From Marinilabiliaceae bacterium JC017 (GTDB lineage Bacteria > Bacteroidota > Bacteroidia > Bacteroidales > Marinilabiliaceae), in contig RHGE01000017.1 of NCBI GenBank assembly GCA_004296775.1, forward strand, positions 27,765 to 91,764: 64,000 nt of DNA. The letters run 5' to 3'. Positions 34,677-44,272 of this stretch are shown here, in pieces (the first letter of the stretch is position 1; each line of letters begins with the position of its first letter). The notes below the pieces were generated by a model. It was given only the letters and a program-made list of their open reading frames with translations. It was not told where the DNA came from and did no database searches. Both the position numbers and the translations under genes were made by a program.

Positions 34677-37271
34677 ATGAAATTAAAGGTAGTCATCCTC
34701 CTGCTTTTTGCGCTTTTAGCTCTGAACATACGAGCCCAAAACCAAAACTGCTTCATCACTTATAATGCTCAATCAGAAAGCCTAGCAAATGTATTAACGC
34801 ACATAGCGAATGAATACCACCTGAAATTTGCCTATGACGCTGCGCTGCTAAGCCAATCCACCGTGAATATAAATGTAAAGAAGGTTTCCGTTCCTTTATT
34901 TCTTAATACTATCCTTGAAGGTAATAATCTCTGTTACCGCTTAATAGCCGGAACATATACCATTCTGCCATGCGATACACAGGAAGAGAATAAAATTAAA
35001 ACCATTAAAGGTGTAATCATGGATAAAGAAACCGGAGAAACATTGCCTTATACCAACATACAAATAAACGATGATACCTGGAACACTTCTAATCACCTGG
35101 GAATATTCACCAATAAAATCAACACCAAGGATTCCGTTCGAATAAGGCTGTCTTACCTGGGATATACACCCATGGATACCTCTTTTTACTTGCCGCCATC
35201 ATCCGACATTATTACGTTTGCTCTTTCTCGTACTTCAGAGATTATTCAACCGGTTGCCATCCTCGCCAGCAAAATAGCGATTGTTGAAAAAGGAAGTTCA
35301 GGGGATCAACTGGTTTTCAATCCCCATCAAGCCACTTATCTCCCAAATATTGGGGAACAAGATATTTTAGGAGCTATCAGTATCTTACCAGGCATCAACA
35401 ACATAAAGGAGTCTTCCCGCAGTCTTTCTATCAGGGGAAGCTCCCCCTACTCCAACCTAATCCTACTGGATGGATTTCCGGTTTTCAACCTCGATCATTT
35501 CTTTGGAAATTTCAGTGCCATTAATCCCAAATACATTAAAAACGTAAAAATATCAAGGGGTGGTTTTGGTGCCAACTACGGCGGTAGCATTGCCGGCATA
35601 ATCGATATCACTGGAAAAACAGGCAACCGCCATAAAACGACCGTTGACATCACAGCCAACCTACTAAGCCTAAATGCCCTGATAGGGGCTCCCATCTCCC
35701 CCAAATTCACCTGGATAATTTCGGCCAGAAGGTCCTATACCGATGTTGCCGAAACCTATCTATACAAGAACCTTTTCGATAGAAACGGCAAAGGATTCAT
35801 TAACGAATCCTTGGGAACTAGTCCTGACGATTACTACGACATCATCCCCCATTTCAATTTTTGCGATTACCACTCCAAGCTAACCTACCATCCTTCGGTA
35901 AATGAAACCATGTCTTTAAACTTTTACCATAGTAACGACCACCTCAAATACAATATCCGGGAAGATAACCAGGACTATCTATACCGCATTAACAACCAGG
36001 ATCAATGGCACAACAATGGCCTCAGCTATGAATGGACAAAGCACTATTCCTCCCGCTTCGATTCACGTTTAAACGTGGGTCTTTCCAGGTATACTAATGA
36101 AAGTAACTTTTCAAACTACTGGGAAAACATAAATGAACTGACAGATCTCATTTCCAATATCCAAATTAACATCACCAATCGTGTCGAAGGTCTCTATATA
36201 AATCAGGAAAGCAACTATTTCATTTCAGAGAAAAGCTCGTTTGATTTCGGACTTAACTTCAACAACTATCGAATAAACTACGCCTATAATGAGAAAGATA
36301 AATATGATCCATCTTCGCTTATCGGTGAATCCATCAATGAAAAAGGTAATACCTGTGCCTTGTTTGGGGCCTGCAACATTCAACCATTGCAAAATATAAA
36401 ACTGACCGCAGGCATACGATCTACCTATTACTCACCACTTCAAAAACTGTACTTGGAACCCCGTCTGGCAGGCAGTTATAAACTCAAGCCAGGTATTAAA
36501 CTACATGCTGAAGCTGGCCGGTATTTTCAATTCCTCAGCACCACCACTCAGTATAACGAATTGGGAAACGCAACTGATTATTGGGTATTCGGCCACGATG
36601 GTATTCATCCTGCCGAATCAAGACAATACCAGGGTGGTATTGATTATCATAGAAAGAGTTTACTGATCAACATGGAACTCTATTACAGAAAAAGTGAAGG
36701 GTTATCAACATCCTATTTTTATGCCACCGAAAAAGAAGGATCTAATGGGGCCACTATTACCTATTTCACCGGTAGTCAAGTAGCAAAAGGTTTGGATGTA
36801 CTAATTAAAAAAAGTTTTTACCAGTACACCTCCATTATCAGTTATTCCTATAGCCAGGTACACAACCGATATGTCGGAATCAATAATGGACACGACTTTC
36901 CATCCAATTACGACCAACCTCATCAACTTAAAGTGAGTGGCATCTACTGCTATAAAAAGTGGCATTTCTCCTATATCTGGTCCTTTCTCTCGGGCCATCC
37001 TTACATCGATTTCACACAAAAAGATTATCTCCTTACGCCAAATCAAAAACGCATGAAGGCCATTCATCAGATGGACCTGGCCGGCATCTATAACTTTGGA
37101 TCCTGCCATTGGAAAGGACAGTTAGGCCTCACCCTCATCAATGTTTACAACCAGAAAAATATCGTTAGAAAAAAATTCTATAACACCCCCATGGAGGAGA
37201 ATAACATCACAACCGCCAACATTACTTCCCTTAGCTTCACCCCGGTGCTCTTCATTAATATAAAGTTTTAA
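34677..37271 (+). CDS. TonB-dependent receptor with N-terminal STN signalling domain
   Basis: The 864-residue outer-membrane protein has a signal peptide (about 1-20), an STN domain (SLANVLTHIANEYHLKFAYD to YTILPC, about 30-100), a carboxypeptidase D regulatory-like domain (IKGVIMDKETGETLPYTNIQ, about 113-195), a TonB plug (ILPGINNIKESSRSLSIRGS, NLILLDGFPVFNLDH) and a barrel ending SFTPVLFINIKF. The STN domain marks it as a transducer that contacts FecR. The substrate is unknown; there is no SusD partner, so a siderophore, metal complex or peptide is as likely as a glycan. Confidence 0.9.
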   Translation: MKLKVVILLLFALLALNIRAQNQNCFITYNAQSESLANVLTHIANEYHLKFAYDAALLSQSTVNINVKKVSVPLFLNTILEGNNLCYRLIAGTYTILPCDTQEENKIKTIKGVIMDKETGETLPYTNIQINDDTWNTSNHLGIFTNKINTKDSVRIRLSYLGYTPMDTSFYLPPSSDIITFALSRTSEIIQPVAILASKIAIVEKGSSGDQLVFNPHQATYLPNIGEQDILGAISILPGINNIKESSRSLSIRGSSPYSNLILLDGFPVFNLDHFFGNFSAINPKYIKNVKISRGGFGANYGGSIAGIIDITGKTGNRHKTTVDITANLLSLNALIGAPISPKFTWIISARRSYTDVAETYLYKNLFDRNGKGFINESLGTSPDDYYDIIPHFNFCDYHSKLTYHPSVNETMSLNFYHSNDHLKYNIREDNQDYLYRINNQDQWHNNGLSYEWTKHYSSRFDSRLNVGLSRYTNESNFSNYWENINELTDLISNIQINITNRVEGLYINQESNYFISEKSSFDFGLNFNNYRINYAYNEKDKYDPSSLIGESINEKGNTCALFGACNIQPLQNIKLTAGIRSTYYSPLQKLYLEPRLAGSYKLKPGIKLHAEAGRYFQFLSTTTQYNELGNATDYWVFGHDGIHPAESRQYQGGIDYHRKSLLINMELYYRKSEGLSTSYFYATEKEGSNGATITYFTGSQVAKGLDVLIKKSFYQYTSIISYSYSQVHNRYVGINNGHDFPSNYDQPHQLKVSGIYCYKKWHFSYIWSFLSGHPYIDFTQKDYLLTPNQKRMKAIHQMDLAGIYNFGSCHWKGQLGLTLINVYNQKNIVRKKFYNTPMEENNITTANITSLSFTPVLFINIKF

Positions 37272-37843
37272 AGAAAAGCACATTTTCAATAGATCGTTAA
37301 ATTTCATTTCCCCAATGGTCATTATCCATATTGAAGGCTTGATACATTATTAACTAGCTTGATAGTAACTGATTAAAAATAAATACAAACCATTTCTAGT
37401 TGAACCAGACAAAATGAACTGTTCCTTCTCCGAGGAGAAGGTTGGATTGAGACGATGTCAAAATAAGTAAATATTCATCTTAATCCACCCCAACCCTCTC
37501 TTAAAAGCCGAGGAAGTCTGCAAACCAGATGTTTCTGTTCATAATGATTAAGTATAATAAAAATTTGTTAGATGATAGACCTCTAACTGATTTACCTATA
37601 GCCCATTTGCATGACTATAAAAATATCGACTATCATAACAGTTTTCATCAGTTAGAATCAGACGTACTGTTGCTGTGGTATCAGGTCTGATTATATTTAT
37701 CCCTATTTTTAATAGAAGAATCTACAGCTTACTATTGCTTAATTATTTACCCCTTACAAGATATAACTGTAAAAATATTTTTATGCCTAAGATTAATTGC
37801 TACTTTTGTTATTTACTAAATAAATCCCCTAATAAATCCAATT
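37272..37843. other. Gene-free stretch upstream of the BNR-repeat gene
   Basis: 572 bp. A perfect hairpin CCTTCTCC/GGAGAAGG lies at 37423-37440 without a T run. TACTTTTG at 37801-37808 matches the -7 box, 35 nt before the ATG at 37844. A partial GATCGTTAAATTT word near 37292 resembles other intergenic copies (4343, 46406, 63815). Confidence 0.5.
37801..37808 (+). promoter_or_regulatory. Candidate -7 box of the BNR-repeat T9SS gene
   Basis: TACTTTTG matches TAnnTTTG, 35 nt before the start codon; no clear TTG at the expected upstream spacing. Confidence 0.4.
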
Positions 37844-40339
37844 ATGAAGATTATTCTTTTATTATTCACCACACTTGTGTGTTCTCTTGGCCTTGCCCAA
37901 GAATACAAAGAGATGATTAACAGTGGAAGTTATACACTCAAAGAAATCCAAGAATCGGCTGAAAACTACTTTACAACAAGAGGAAAAGGAAAAGGCACCG
38001 GTTATAAGCAATACAAACGTTGGGAGTATAACGCCCTACGTATGCAAGACGACCAAGGCAGGCTAAATGATGAACATTCCTACATAAAGGAGCTAAACCG
38101 ACTTAACAATGACATCAATAAGTCAGGTCTCAAAAGCACTCAGGTCACCGGAAATTGGAAACCGATAGGTCCAATAAATTATACCGCTTCAAGCGGGTAT
38201 AGTCCAGGAGTGGGCCGTATTACCTCCATTGCCGTTGATAAAGCCAATCACAATAACATGATAGTTGGTTCGGAAACAGGAGGAGTCTGGAAAACCACGG
38301 ACAAAGGTAAAACATGGGTCCCATTGTGTGATAACTTTTCCAACATGAAAGTATACTCACTTGCCTTAGATCCAACAAATTCAGATACCTATTATTGGGG
38401 TTCCGACAAGGGAATTATATATAAATCGACAAATGCAGGAGCATCATGGATCCAATTAGCTTCAGCTGGTGGACGTGGAGCGGTTAACAGAATACTAATT
38501 GACCCGACGAATCCTTCCAAAATGTTTGCCACATGCGAATATTCAGGCATCTATAAGTCTGTTAATGGCGGGAACAAATGGATAAAAGTTACGGAAGACA
38601 ATCGCGGTATTGATGTCGAATTTAAACCGGGAGATTACAACACTATTTATGCAACGGGAAGTGGATTCCACAAATCAACCGATGGCGGCAATACCTGGAC
38701 CACTATAAACGGAACTTTTAATTCAGATTTCAAATTGATTGGTGTAACTCCTGCAGATGCTTCTGTCGTTTATGTTGTTGAGGCAAATGGCGGGTTATTC
38801 GGCGGTTTTTATGTTTCCAACAATAGCGGCACCAGCTTCACCAAGAAATATCATCCCCGTAAGAACTACTTTGGTTATTCTACCCAGGCTGATGATAAGC
38901 ACGGTCAGGCACCAAGAGATATGGCAATAGCTGTTTCGCCTACCAACAAAAACGAAGTACATATCGCAGGCATTTTGACCTTTAGATCAATTAATGGTGG
39001 AGATACTTTTAAGGCTACTTCTGATTGGATACCTTACAATGCCAGATATGCTAATATTGGTTACTGCCATGCCGACGTGGATGACATGGTATTTTATGGA
39101 AATGACCTCTATGTGGTATCAGATGGAGGTGTTTTCATCTGTGATCATTCCACTTCGGTAGATCCCTATTACTATAGAGATTTAACTTTTGGCATGGGAA
39201 TACATCAATTCTACAGAATTGGTATATCCCAAACAAATCCGGTGGTTATTTCAGGAGGTGCTCAGGATAATGGAACGTCGGCATTTATTAATGGCAGTTG
39301 GAAGAACTGGATAGGTGCAGACGGAATGGAATCGTTTGTTGATAAAAACAACCCCAATATAATGTATGGCACAATCCAATTCGGAATGCTGATAAAAACG
39401 GAAAATGGTGCAAATACTAATTACGCAATCACCCCTAGGGACGAAAATTATTCTGAACTATCGGGCAATTGGGTTACCCCCTTTGAGCAAGATCCAATTA
39501 AAAAGGATCGAATTTACGCCGGATACAACCAGGTATATAAATCTGATGATGGTGGGGAATCATGGGAAGCTATATCTCAGAAGTTTCCCGAAAACCTTGA
39601 TCATGTAAAAATCGCCCCTTCCAACAACAAAATCATGTATGCTGCTCATGGCTATGATCTCTACAAGACATCCACAGGTTCCGGAACCTGGGATAAAATA
39701 ACCGGCTTCTCCGGATACATTAATTACATTGCCATAAACCCCAATGATCCCAACATAGTAGCCATCGCAACTACGTCTTACGATAAAGTTTATATCACAA
39801 CTGATGGGGGAAATACCTGGCAGACAAAAAATAGTGGTCTTCCTGAATTCAGTGCTTTATCCCTGGCATGGGATAAGAATGATAATGGCCTGTATTTAGG
39901 CATGAACTATGGAGTATACTACATCAATGACAATCTATCTTCATGGCAATTATATAACAACCTATTGCCTAACGTAATGATTAACGAACTGGAAATTAAC
40001 TATGCCGACAATCAATTATATGCAGCCACCTACGGCAGGGGGGTATGGAGAACTCCTTTATATAAAGATCCTGCATTATCTACTAATGAAGTTAATGCTA
40101 CTGCCGATATAGTTGTTTTCCCAAATCCGGCTACTTCGGTCATTACTATACAAGGGAAACAATTAGGTGAAAATACAGAAGTAAGGTTATTTGATATCAA
40201 CGGAAGACTGGTATATTACAAAACAGAAACTGACTTAAATAATCACACCATTACAACGGATACCTTTGACAGAGGCGTCTATTTTCTAAGGATCAATTCC
40301 TCAAAAGGTGTTTATACTGAAAAAATAGTGATTAACTAA
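37844..40339 (+). CDS. Secreted BNR/VPS10-type beta-propeller protein with T9SS sorting domain
   Basis: 831 residues with a signal peptide ending SLGLAQ. From about 100 to 740 there are repeated Asp-box/BNR motifs (S-x-D-x-G-x-T-W): KTTDKGKTWVPL, KSTNAGASWIQL, KSTDGGNTWTTI, KSDDGGESWEAI, ITTDGGNTWQTK. This builds one or two beta-propellers as in sortilin/VPS10 and sialidase-like proteins. The last 80 residues (VVFPNPATSVITI to GVYTEKIVIN) are a type IX secretion C-terminal domain, so the protein is secreted or anchored on the cell surface. No catalytic residues can be assigned. It follows the sigma/FecR/receptor operon, possibly by chance. Confidence 0.88.
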   Translation: MKIILLLFTTLVCSLGLAQEYKEMINSGSYTLKEIQESAENYFTTRGKGKGTGYKQYKRWEYNALRMQDDQGRLNDEHSYIKELNRLNNDINKSGLKSTQVTGNWKPIGPINYTASSGYSPGVGRITSIAVDKANHNNMIVGSETGGVWKTTDKGKTWVPLCDNFSNMKVYSLALDPTNSDTYYWGSDKGIIYKSTNAGASWIQLASAGGRGAVNRILIDPTNPSKMFATCEYSGIYKSVNGGNKWIKVTEDNRGIDVEFKPGDYNTIYATGSGFHKSTDGGNTWTTINGTFNSDFKLIGVTPADASVVYVVEANGGLFGGFYVSNNSGTSFTKKYHPRKNYFGYSTQADDKHGQAPRDMAIAVSPTNKNEVHIAGILTFRSINGGDTFKATSDWIPYNARYANIGYCHADVDDMVFYGNDLYVVSDGGVFICDHSTSVDPYYYRDLTFGMGIHQFYRIGISQTNPVVISGGAQDNGTSAFINGSWKNWIGADGMESFVDKNNPNIMYGTIQFGMLIKTENGANTNYAITPRDENYSELSGNWVTPFEQDPIKKDRIYAGYNQVYKSDDGGESWEAISQKFPENLDHVKIAPSNNKIMYAAHGYDLYKTSTGSGTWDKITGFSGYINYIAINPNDPNIVAIATTSYDKVYITTDGGNTWQTKNSGLPEFSALSLAWDKNDNGLYLGMNYGVYYINDNLSSWQLYNNLLPNVMINELEINYADNQLYAATYGRGVWRTPLYKDPALSTNEVNATADIVVFPNPATSVITIQGKQLGENTEVRLFDINGRLVYYKTETDLNNHTITTDTFDRGVYFLRINSSKGVYTEKIVIN

Positions 40340-40362
40340 TATCTTCCATAAAATTGACAAAT

Positions 40363-40397
40363 AACAAAGCCGGCGCTGCAACGTCGGCTTTGTTTTT
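40363..40397 (+). terminator. Terminator after the BNR-repeat gene
   Basis: AACAAAGCCG and CGGCTTTGTT pair across an 11-nt loop, followed by TTTATA. Confidence 0.85.
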
Positions 40398-40671
40398 ATA
40401 TCCTAAGCCTATACTAAAAAACTCTACTCGACGGATTTTCTTTTTTCGATCGTATAACAAGTTTGCAATAAATCACATTTTCAAATAGCAACAAATTCTC
40501 ATTAATAATGCTCACTACTGGTAAAAGAATGTAAATTATCTCATCTTCTTTTCCACACTCTTTTTCTAAAAATCTACTCCATTCTATAATAACCTCTTAG
40601 AAAAAATCCTTAAAAAAGTGGTAGGGTATTTTGGCAGTTGTTTGTAGTAATGCACAAACAAAGTCCAAATC

Positions 40672-41577
40672 ATGTCGCAAAAGGAAAGGATATATACCAA
40701 AATACAGGCTACACTCCCACATCAACCCGATGAGGCCAACCTGTATCTATTAAACTACACTTCCCTCCTTTCTATTGGTTGGACAAAGAATAAGCAACAG
40801 ATTTTTTCATTCATCTGGAATAAAATTTCAAGCAAAGCAAAAAAAAGATCTACCCAGGCAAGGGCATTTTGGTTAACAGCAGCCGCTGCATCCATTCTAT
40901 TATTCATCACCATAATTACTTACGAACATATCCCTCAATGTCGTATTGCAACAAATTCAGTACAACGAATTATTCTTCCGGATGGTTCTTCAGCAGATCT
41001 GAAGAAAGGGAGTAAGTTATCCTACTACCCGTATGAATGGCATAAAGAACGCCACGTTACACTTCAGGGAGAGGCATTTTTTAAGGTGGTAAAGGGAACT
41101 ACTTTTAAGGTAGAAACAGCACAAGCCCATGTCACTGTTTTAGGCACAAGTTTTATCGTCAAATCCTACGACAACACTTTTAATCTGCACTGTTACACCG
41201 GGAAGGTAAGCGTAAAACAAAAAAACGGTGATTTTAAAGCACTCATTCAACCGGGAGAGGCGGCTCTTCTTACAAAAGGGAAATGGCACTACGCCACATT
41301 CTCCCCCAAACAATATCCCCAATGGCTTACTAAATCATTACAGTTTTCGCACCAGCAGTTAAACGAAGTGTTTACCTGTATCGAAAAACGCTTCAATGTT
41401 AAAATCACTCACCCGGACTTTTCCGACAGGTATTATACCGGCACCATAAAAAGCCATAACCTGGACAACCTCATGCAGATTATCTGCTATCCGATGAATC
41501 TTACATATAAGCTTGTAAATAAGAGAGAGATCGAAATTTCATGTGTCACTAAAAACACGAGTTATGAAAGAGACTAA
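40672..41577 (+). CDS. FecR family protein without a cognate sigma gene
   Basis: 301 residues: cytoplasmic N-terminus (about 1-65), one membrane helix (about 66-84, WLTAAAASILLFITIITY), FecR domain (CRIATNSVQRIILPDGSSAD, VTLQGEAFFKV, VTVLGTSFIVKS) and a DUF4974-like C-terminal domain (LQFSHQQLNEVFTCIEKRFN). No sigma factor is encoded upstream; the preceding 332 bp holds only a terminator and AT-rich DNA. Its last codons overlap the next gene by 14 nt, which ties it to a lipoprotein with a metallopeptidase motif instead of a TonB receptor. It might control the sigma at 33250 or one elsewhere. Confidence 0.87.
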   Translation: MSQKERIYTKIQATLPHQPDEANLYLLNYTSLLSIGWTKNKQQIFSFIWNKISSKAKKRSTQARAFWLTAAAASILLFITIITYEHIPQCRIATNSVQRIILPDGSSADLKKGSKLSYYPYEWHKERHVTLQGEAFFKVVKGTTFKVETAQAHVTVLGTSFIVKSYDNTFNLHCYTGKVSVKQKNGDFKALIQPGEAALLTKGKWHYATFSPKQYPQWLTKSLQFSHQQLNEVFTCIEKRFNVKITHPDFSDRYYTGTIKSHNLDNLMQIICYPMNLTYKLVNKREIEISCVTKNTSYERD

Positions 41578-42517
41578 TAAGTACTATTTAAATTACCTGA
41601 TTAATCCCTCAACATTTAGAAACTGGATTTTTATTCTTGTCATTATTCTGGGAACCGGATTCTTTTCCGGCTGTGAAAAAGATGATGATCCGGTAATTGA
41701 AAAGAAAGAAGAGAAAACTGAAGTTGACAAGGACAAACAACCTTCTGAAGAAGGGACCAATATAACATTATACAAGGTTGCCGGTGGTAAGATCGAAAAA
41801 ATAAAGGATTTCGAAGTGAAAGGCGATGACCTGAAGATTCAAAAGGAAAAAGCCAAACACACGAAACTATGGGAGTTGACAAAAAAAATTGTACCTCAAG
41901 ATTACCGAAAATACATTGGTGAATTCATGATCATGAACTCCGAAGAGGTGGCCGGATATGTATCGGACGTAAAGGAAGATCTGAGTCTTTGGCAGTTTGG
42001 GCTGGCCATTAACTTAGCCTATGCCAATGGCGAACCAGAGAACAACAAAGACTTCGTTTATACTATTATTCACGAATTCGGTCATATCCTGAGTCTCAAC
42101 ATCTCACAGGTAGATGCCTCCGTTAAGGAATCGGATTGCACCCACTACTTCACCGGTGAGGGATGTGCCAGGTCCGACTCCTACTTCTATCAATTCTACA
42201 AGGAGTTTTGGGAACCCATTTGGCATGAATTCATAAAAGTAGAAAGTGACGATGATCGTTCTGCCTTCTATGAGAAATTCAGCGACCAATTCGTCACTGA
42301 TTATGCCGCCACCAATCCGGGCGAAGACTTTGCCGAAACTTTTGCCAATTTCGTATTATCCGACAAACCGAAAAACTCCTCCATTGCTAATAAGAAGATA
42401 CTGTTCATGCACCAGCAAGAGAACCTGGTACAGCTGCGCAAACACATTCGTACCGAATTCAAATCGCTCGTAAGCCTCAAGGGAGCTACTATTTATCGAA
42501 TTCCATGGAAACGATAA
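41564..42517 (+). CDS. Putative zinc metallopeptidase lipoprotein
   Basis: 317 residues from MKETNKYYLNYLINPSTFRN. Lipobox FFSGC (Cys37) is followed by a Lys/Glu-rich linker (about 40-65). The zinc motif is HEFGH (His170, Glu171, His174), and EDFAETFANF about 90 residues later supplies a plausible third ligand, as in gluzincin-type or substrate-binding metallopeptidases of Bacteroidota. It should act at the cell surface. The ATG overlaps the FecR stop region by 14 nt, which implies translational coupling. The frame also opens seven codons earlier, at 41543. Confidence 0.8.
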   Translation: MKETNKYYLNYLINPSTFRNWIFILVIILGTGFFSGCEKDDDPVIEKKEEKTEVDKDKQPSEEGTNITLYKVAGGKIEKIKDFEVKGDDLKIQKEKAKHTKLWELTKKIVPQDYRKYIGEFMIMNSEEVAGYVSDVKEDLSLWQFGLAINLAYANGEPENNKDFVYTIIHEFGHILSLNISQVDASVKESDCTHYFTGEGCARSDSYFYQFYKEFWEPIWHEFIKVESDDDRSAFYEKFSDQFVTDYAATNPGEDFAETFANFVLSDKPKNSSIANKKILFMHQQENLVQLRKHIRTEFKSLVSLKGATIYRIPWKR

Positions 42518-42523
42518 ATAAAG

Positions 42524-42558
42524 AGGTGTGGCGGGGAGCAATTCCCGCATACTTTTTT
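42524..42558 (+). terminator. Terminator after the metallopeptidase lipoprotein gene
   Basis: GTGTGGCGGG pairs imperfectly with CCCGCATAC across GAGCAATT and is followed by TTTTTT. Confidence 0.7.
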
Positions 42559-42667
42559 CAGGGAACAGAAAACAGGGAGCAAGTCGTTTCATTAAAAATC
42601 AACAATTACGTCTTCCATTCCTAAAATTCCCAGGCAATATTTATTTTAACATCTATCCTCATCAATC

Positions 42668-44215
42668 ATGAATCCACTTAGAGCTATATTAATTATCTTC
42701 TTAACATTGGCATCCAATGTTATAAGTCAAAATTTATCAATTAACGGTTTAGAAGAGCTGGTTGGGGGCGAAAATCTGGGATTACTCGCTAAAGTCATTC
42801 CTTATAACAACCTTCATTATCTCGAAACAAGACCTCCCAAGAGCTTATCATTCCAATGGCACGTTTATAGTTACAATCAACAACCAAGAGAAATAGCCTA
42901 CGCCGGCTTACCCCAAGCAGTTAAAATTCAAGCCCGGGAAGACTATGCAAAAGGCACCAAATACCTGGGAAAGTATTATTACCCGCATGAAAACAAAATC
43001 CATGTATATGATTCTAAAACAACTAGAAATAAAATATTGGATGTCGCTTACCCGGAAGGCTTTAAACACCTTAATGATTTCATAATCTTCAACAACAAAC
43101 TGTTTTTCACAGCTTTTTCAGACAAGTGGGGAAATGAACTGTTTTCCTATTTGCCCGGAGAGGGTATTCAACTGGTGAAAGAAGTAGCAAATGGTTACCG
43201 GATCGGAAGAGGAACGGGTAAAAAATATGCCATCAGTTCCTCGCCTGAATGCCTGTTCACATGGAAGAATTATCTGATTTATTCTGCCAAAGACGGCTGG
43301 AATAAAAAAACATATCACTACGGCCGGGAATTATACAAACTTGATGCAGACGGCAATGTCACCCTATTAAAAGATATATGCCCGGGTTCAACCGGAGCCG
43401 ACTATTATTACTTTGACTTCTTCGAAGGCAGAGATGTGATCTATTCCTACCGGGGCAGAAAATTTTACGAATTAACAGCTGATGGAAAAATAATACCGTT
43501 CCATCTCAAAGACGTTAGCAAGTACAAATATGAAATTAAAAGCTTTGATGTTTCAGATAATTACCTGTTCCTTCATGCGCGTACCCAATTCCCCGACGAT
43601 GACGATATCAATTCCCCGGTCCATTTGGTTGTTATTGAAAAGAATGGAACAGTTCATAAATTCCCTGAAATACAATCTAACTGGGGAGTGTTTTTTAATG
43701 ACTATTACATTTTTAACGGCGAAGTAAACTACAAAACAGGTGAAGAGCCCTATATATTGAATTTAAAAACATGGACCATCAGTCTATTAAAAAACATTAG
43801 AACAGAGCCCTACATTGGATTACTTGGCCCGGATTATGGCTCTGAACCATCTATGTTTTATTCAACCGGAAAGGAAGTGTTTTTTACTGCACAAACCACA
43901 AATGAATTAAACAGCTGGAAAGTATTTTCGATCAGGGACAAAAATCCATTAGTTATCCATCCGATCGAAAAGGATAATATCCAACTTTATCCCAATCCGG
44001 TTCATAAGACTACCCCCTTGCATATTGCATCCAATGAGTTAATAACCCGGATAGAGATGTATGATATCTCTGGCAAAGCCTATTTCCTTAACCAAGTCAG
44101 GTTTAAAGAAAAAGAATATCAGTTTGATCTTTCAGACATACCGGCCGGTATATACATGGTCAGGATTCATTCATTGTCCAACATTATCACAAAGAAACTG
44201 GTTGTCGTTTCATAA
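42668..44215 (+). CDS. Secreted protein with T9SS sorting domain, unknown function
   Basis: 515 residues with a signal peptide ending SNVISQ. Residues 30-430 are beta-rich and contain ELT/ELYKLDADGNVTLLKDI-type strands repeated at irregular spacing (LFSYLPGEGIQLVKEVANGY, RELYKLDADGNVTLLKDICP, FYELTADGKIIPF), which suggests a beta-propeller akin to ELWxxDGT repeat proteins. The C-terminal 80 residues (IQLYPNPVHKTTPL to IITKKLVVVS) are a T9SS sorting domain. It lies between two metallopeptidase-like lipoprotein genes in the same orientation. Confidence 0.8.
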   Translation: MNPLRAILIIFLTLASNVISQNLSINGLEELVGGENLGLLAKVIPYNNLHYLETRPPKSLSFQWHVYSYNQQPREIAYAGLPQAVKIQAREDYAKGTKYLGKYYYPHENKIHVYDSKTTRNKILDVAYPEGFKHLNDFIIFNNKLFFTAFSDKWGNELFSYLPGEGIQLVKEVANGYRIGRGTGKKYAISSSPECLFTWKNYLIYSAKDGWNKKTYHYGRELYKLDADGNVTLLKDICPGSTGADYYYFDFFEGRDVIYSYRGRKFYELTADGKIIPFHLKDVSKYKYEIKSFDVSDNYLFLHARTQFPDDDDINSPVHLVVIEKNGTVHKFPEIQSNWGVFFNDYYIFNGEVNYKTGEEPYILNLKTWTISLLKNIRTEPYIGLLGPDYGSEPSMFYSTGKEVFFTAQTTNELNSWKVFSIRDKNPLVIHPIEKDNIQLYPNPVHKTTPLHIASNELITRIEMYDISGKAYFLNQVRFKEKEYQFDLSDIPAGIYMVRIHSLSNIITKKLVVVS

Positions 44216-44272
44216 TCCTTATCTCCTTAAACAGCTACTACCGAAAATTAAAACACACTAAACTTTCAAAAT

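Noticed and set aside
33250..37271. SusC/SusD-type polysaccharide locus
   Set aside because: The receptor has an STN domain and no SusD follows; sigma/FecR genes point to transducer-type signalling instead.
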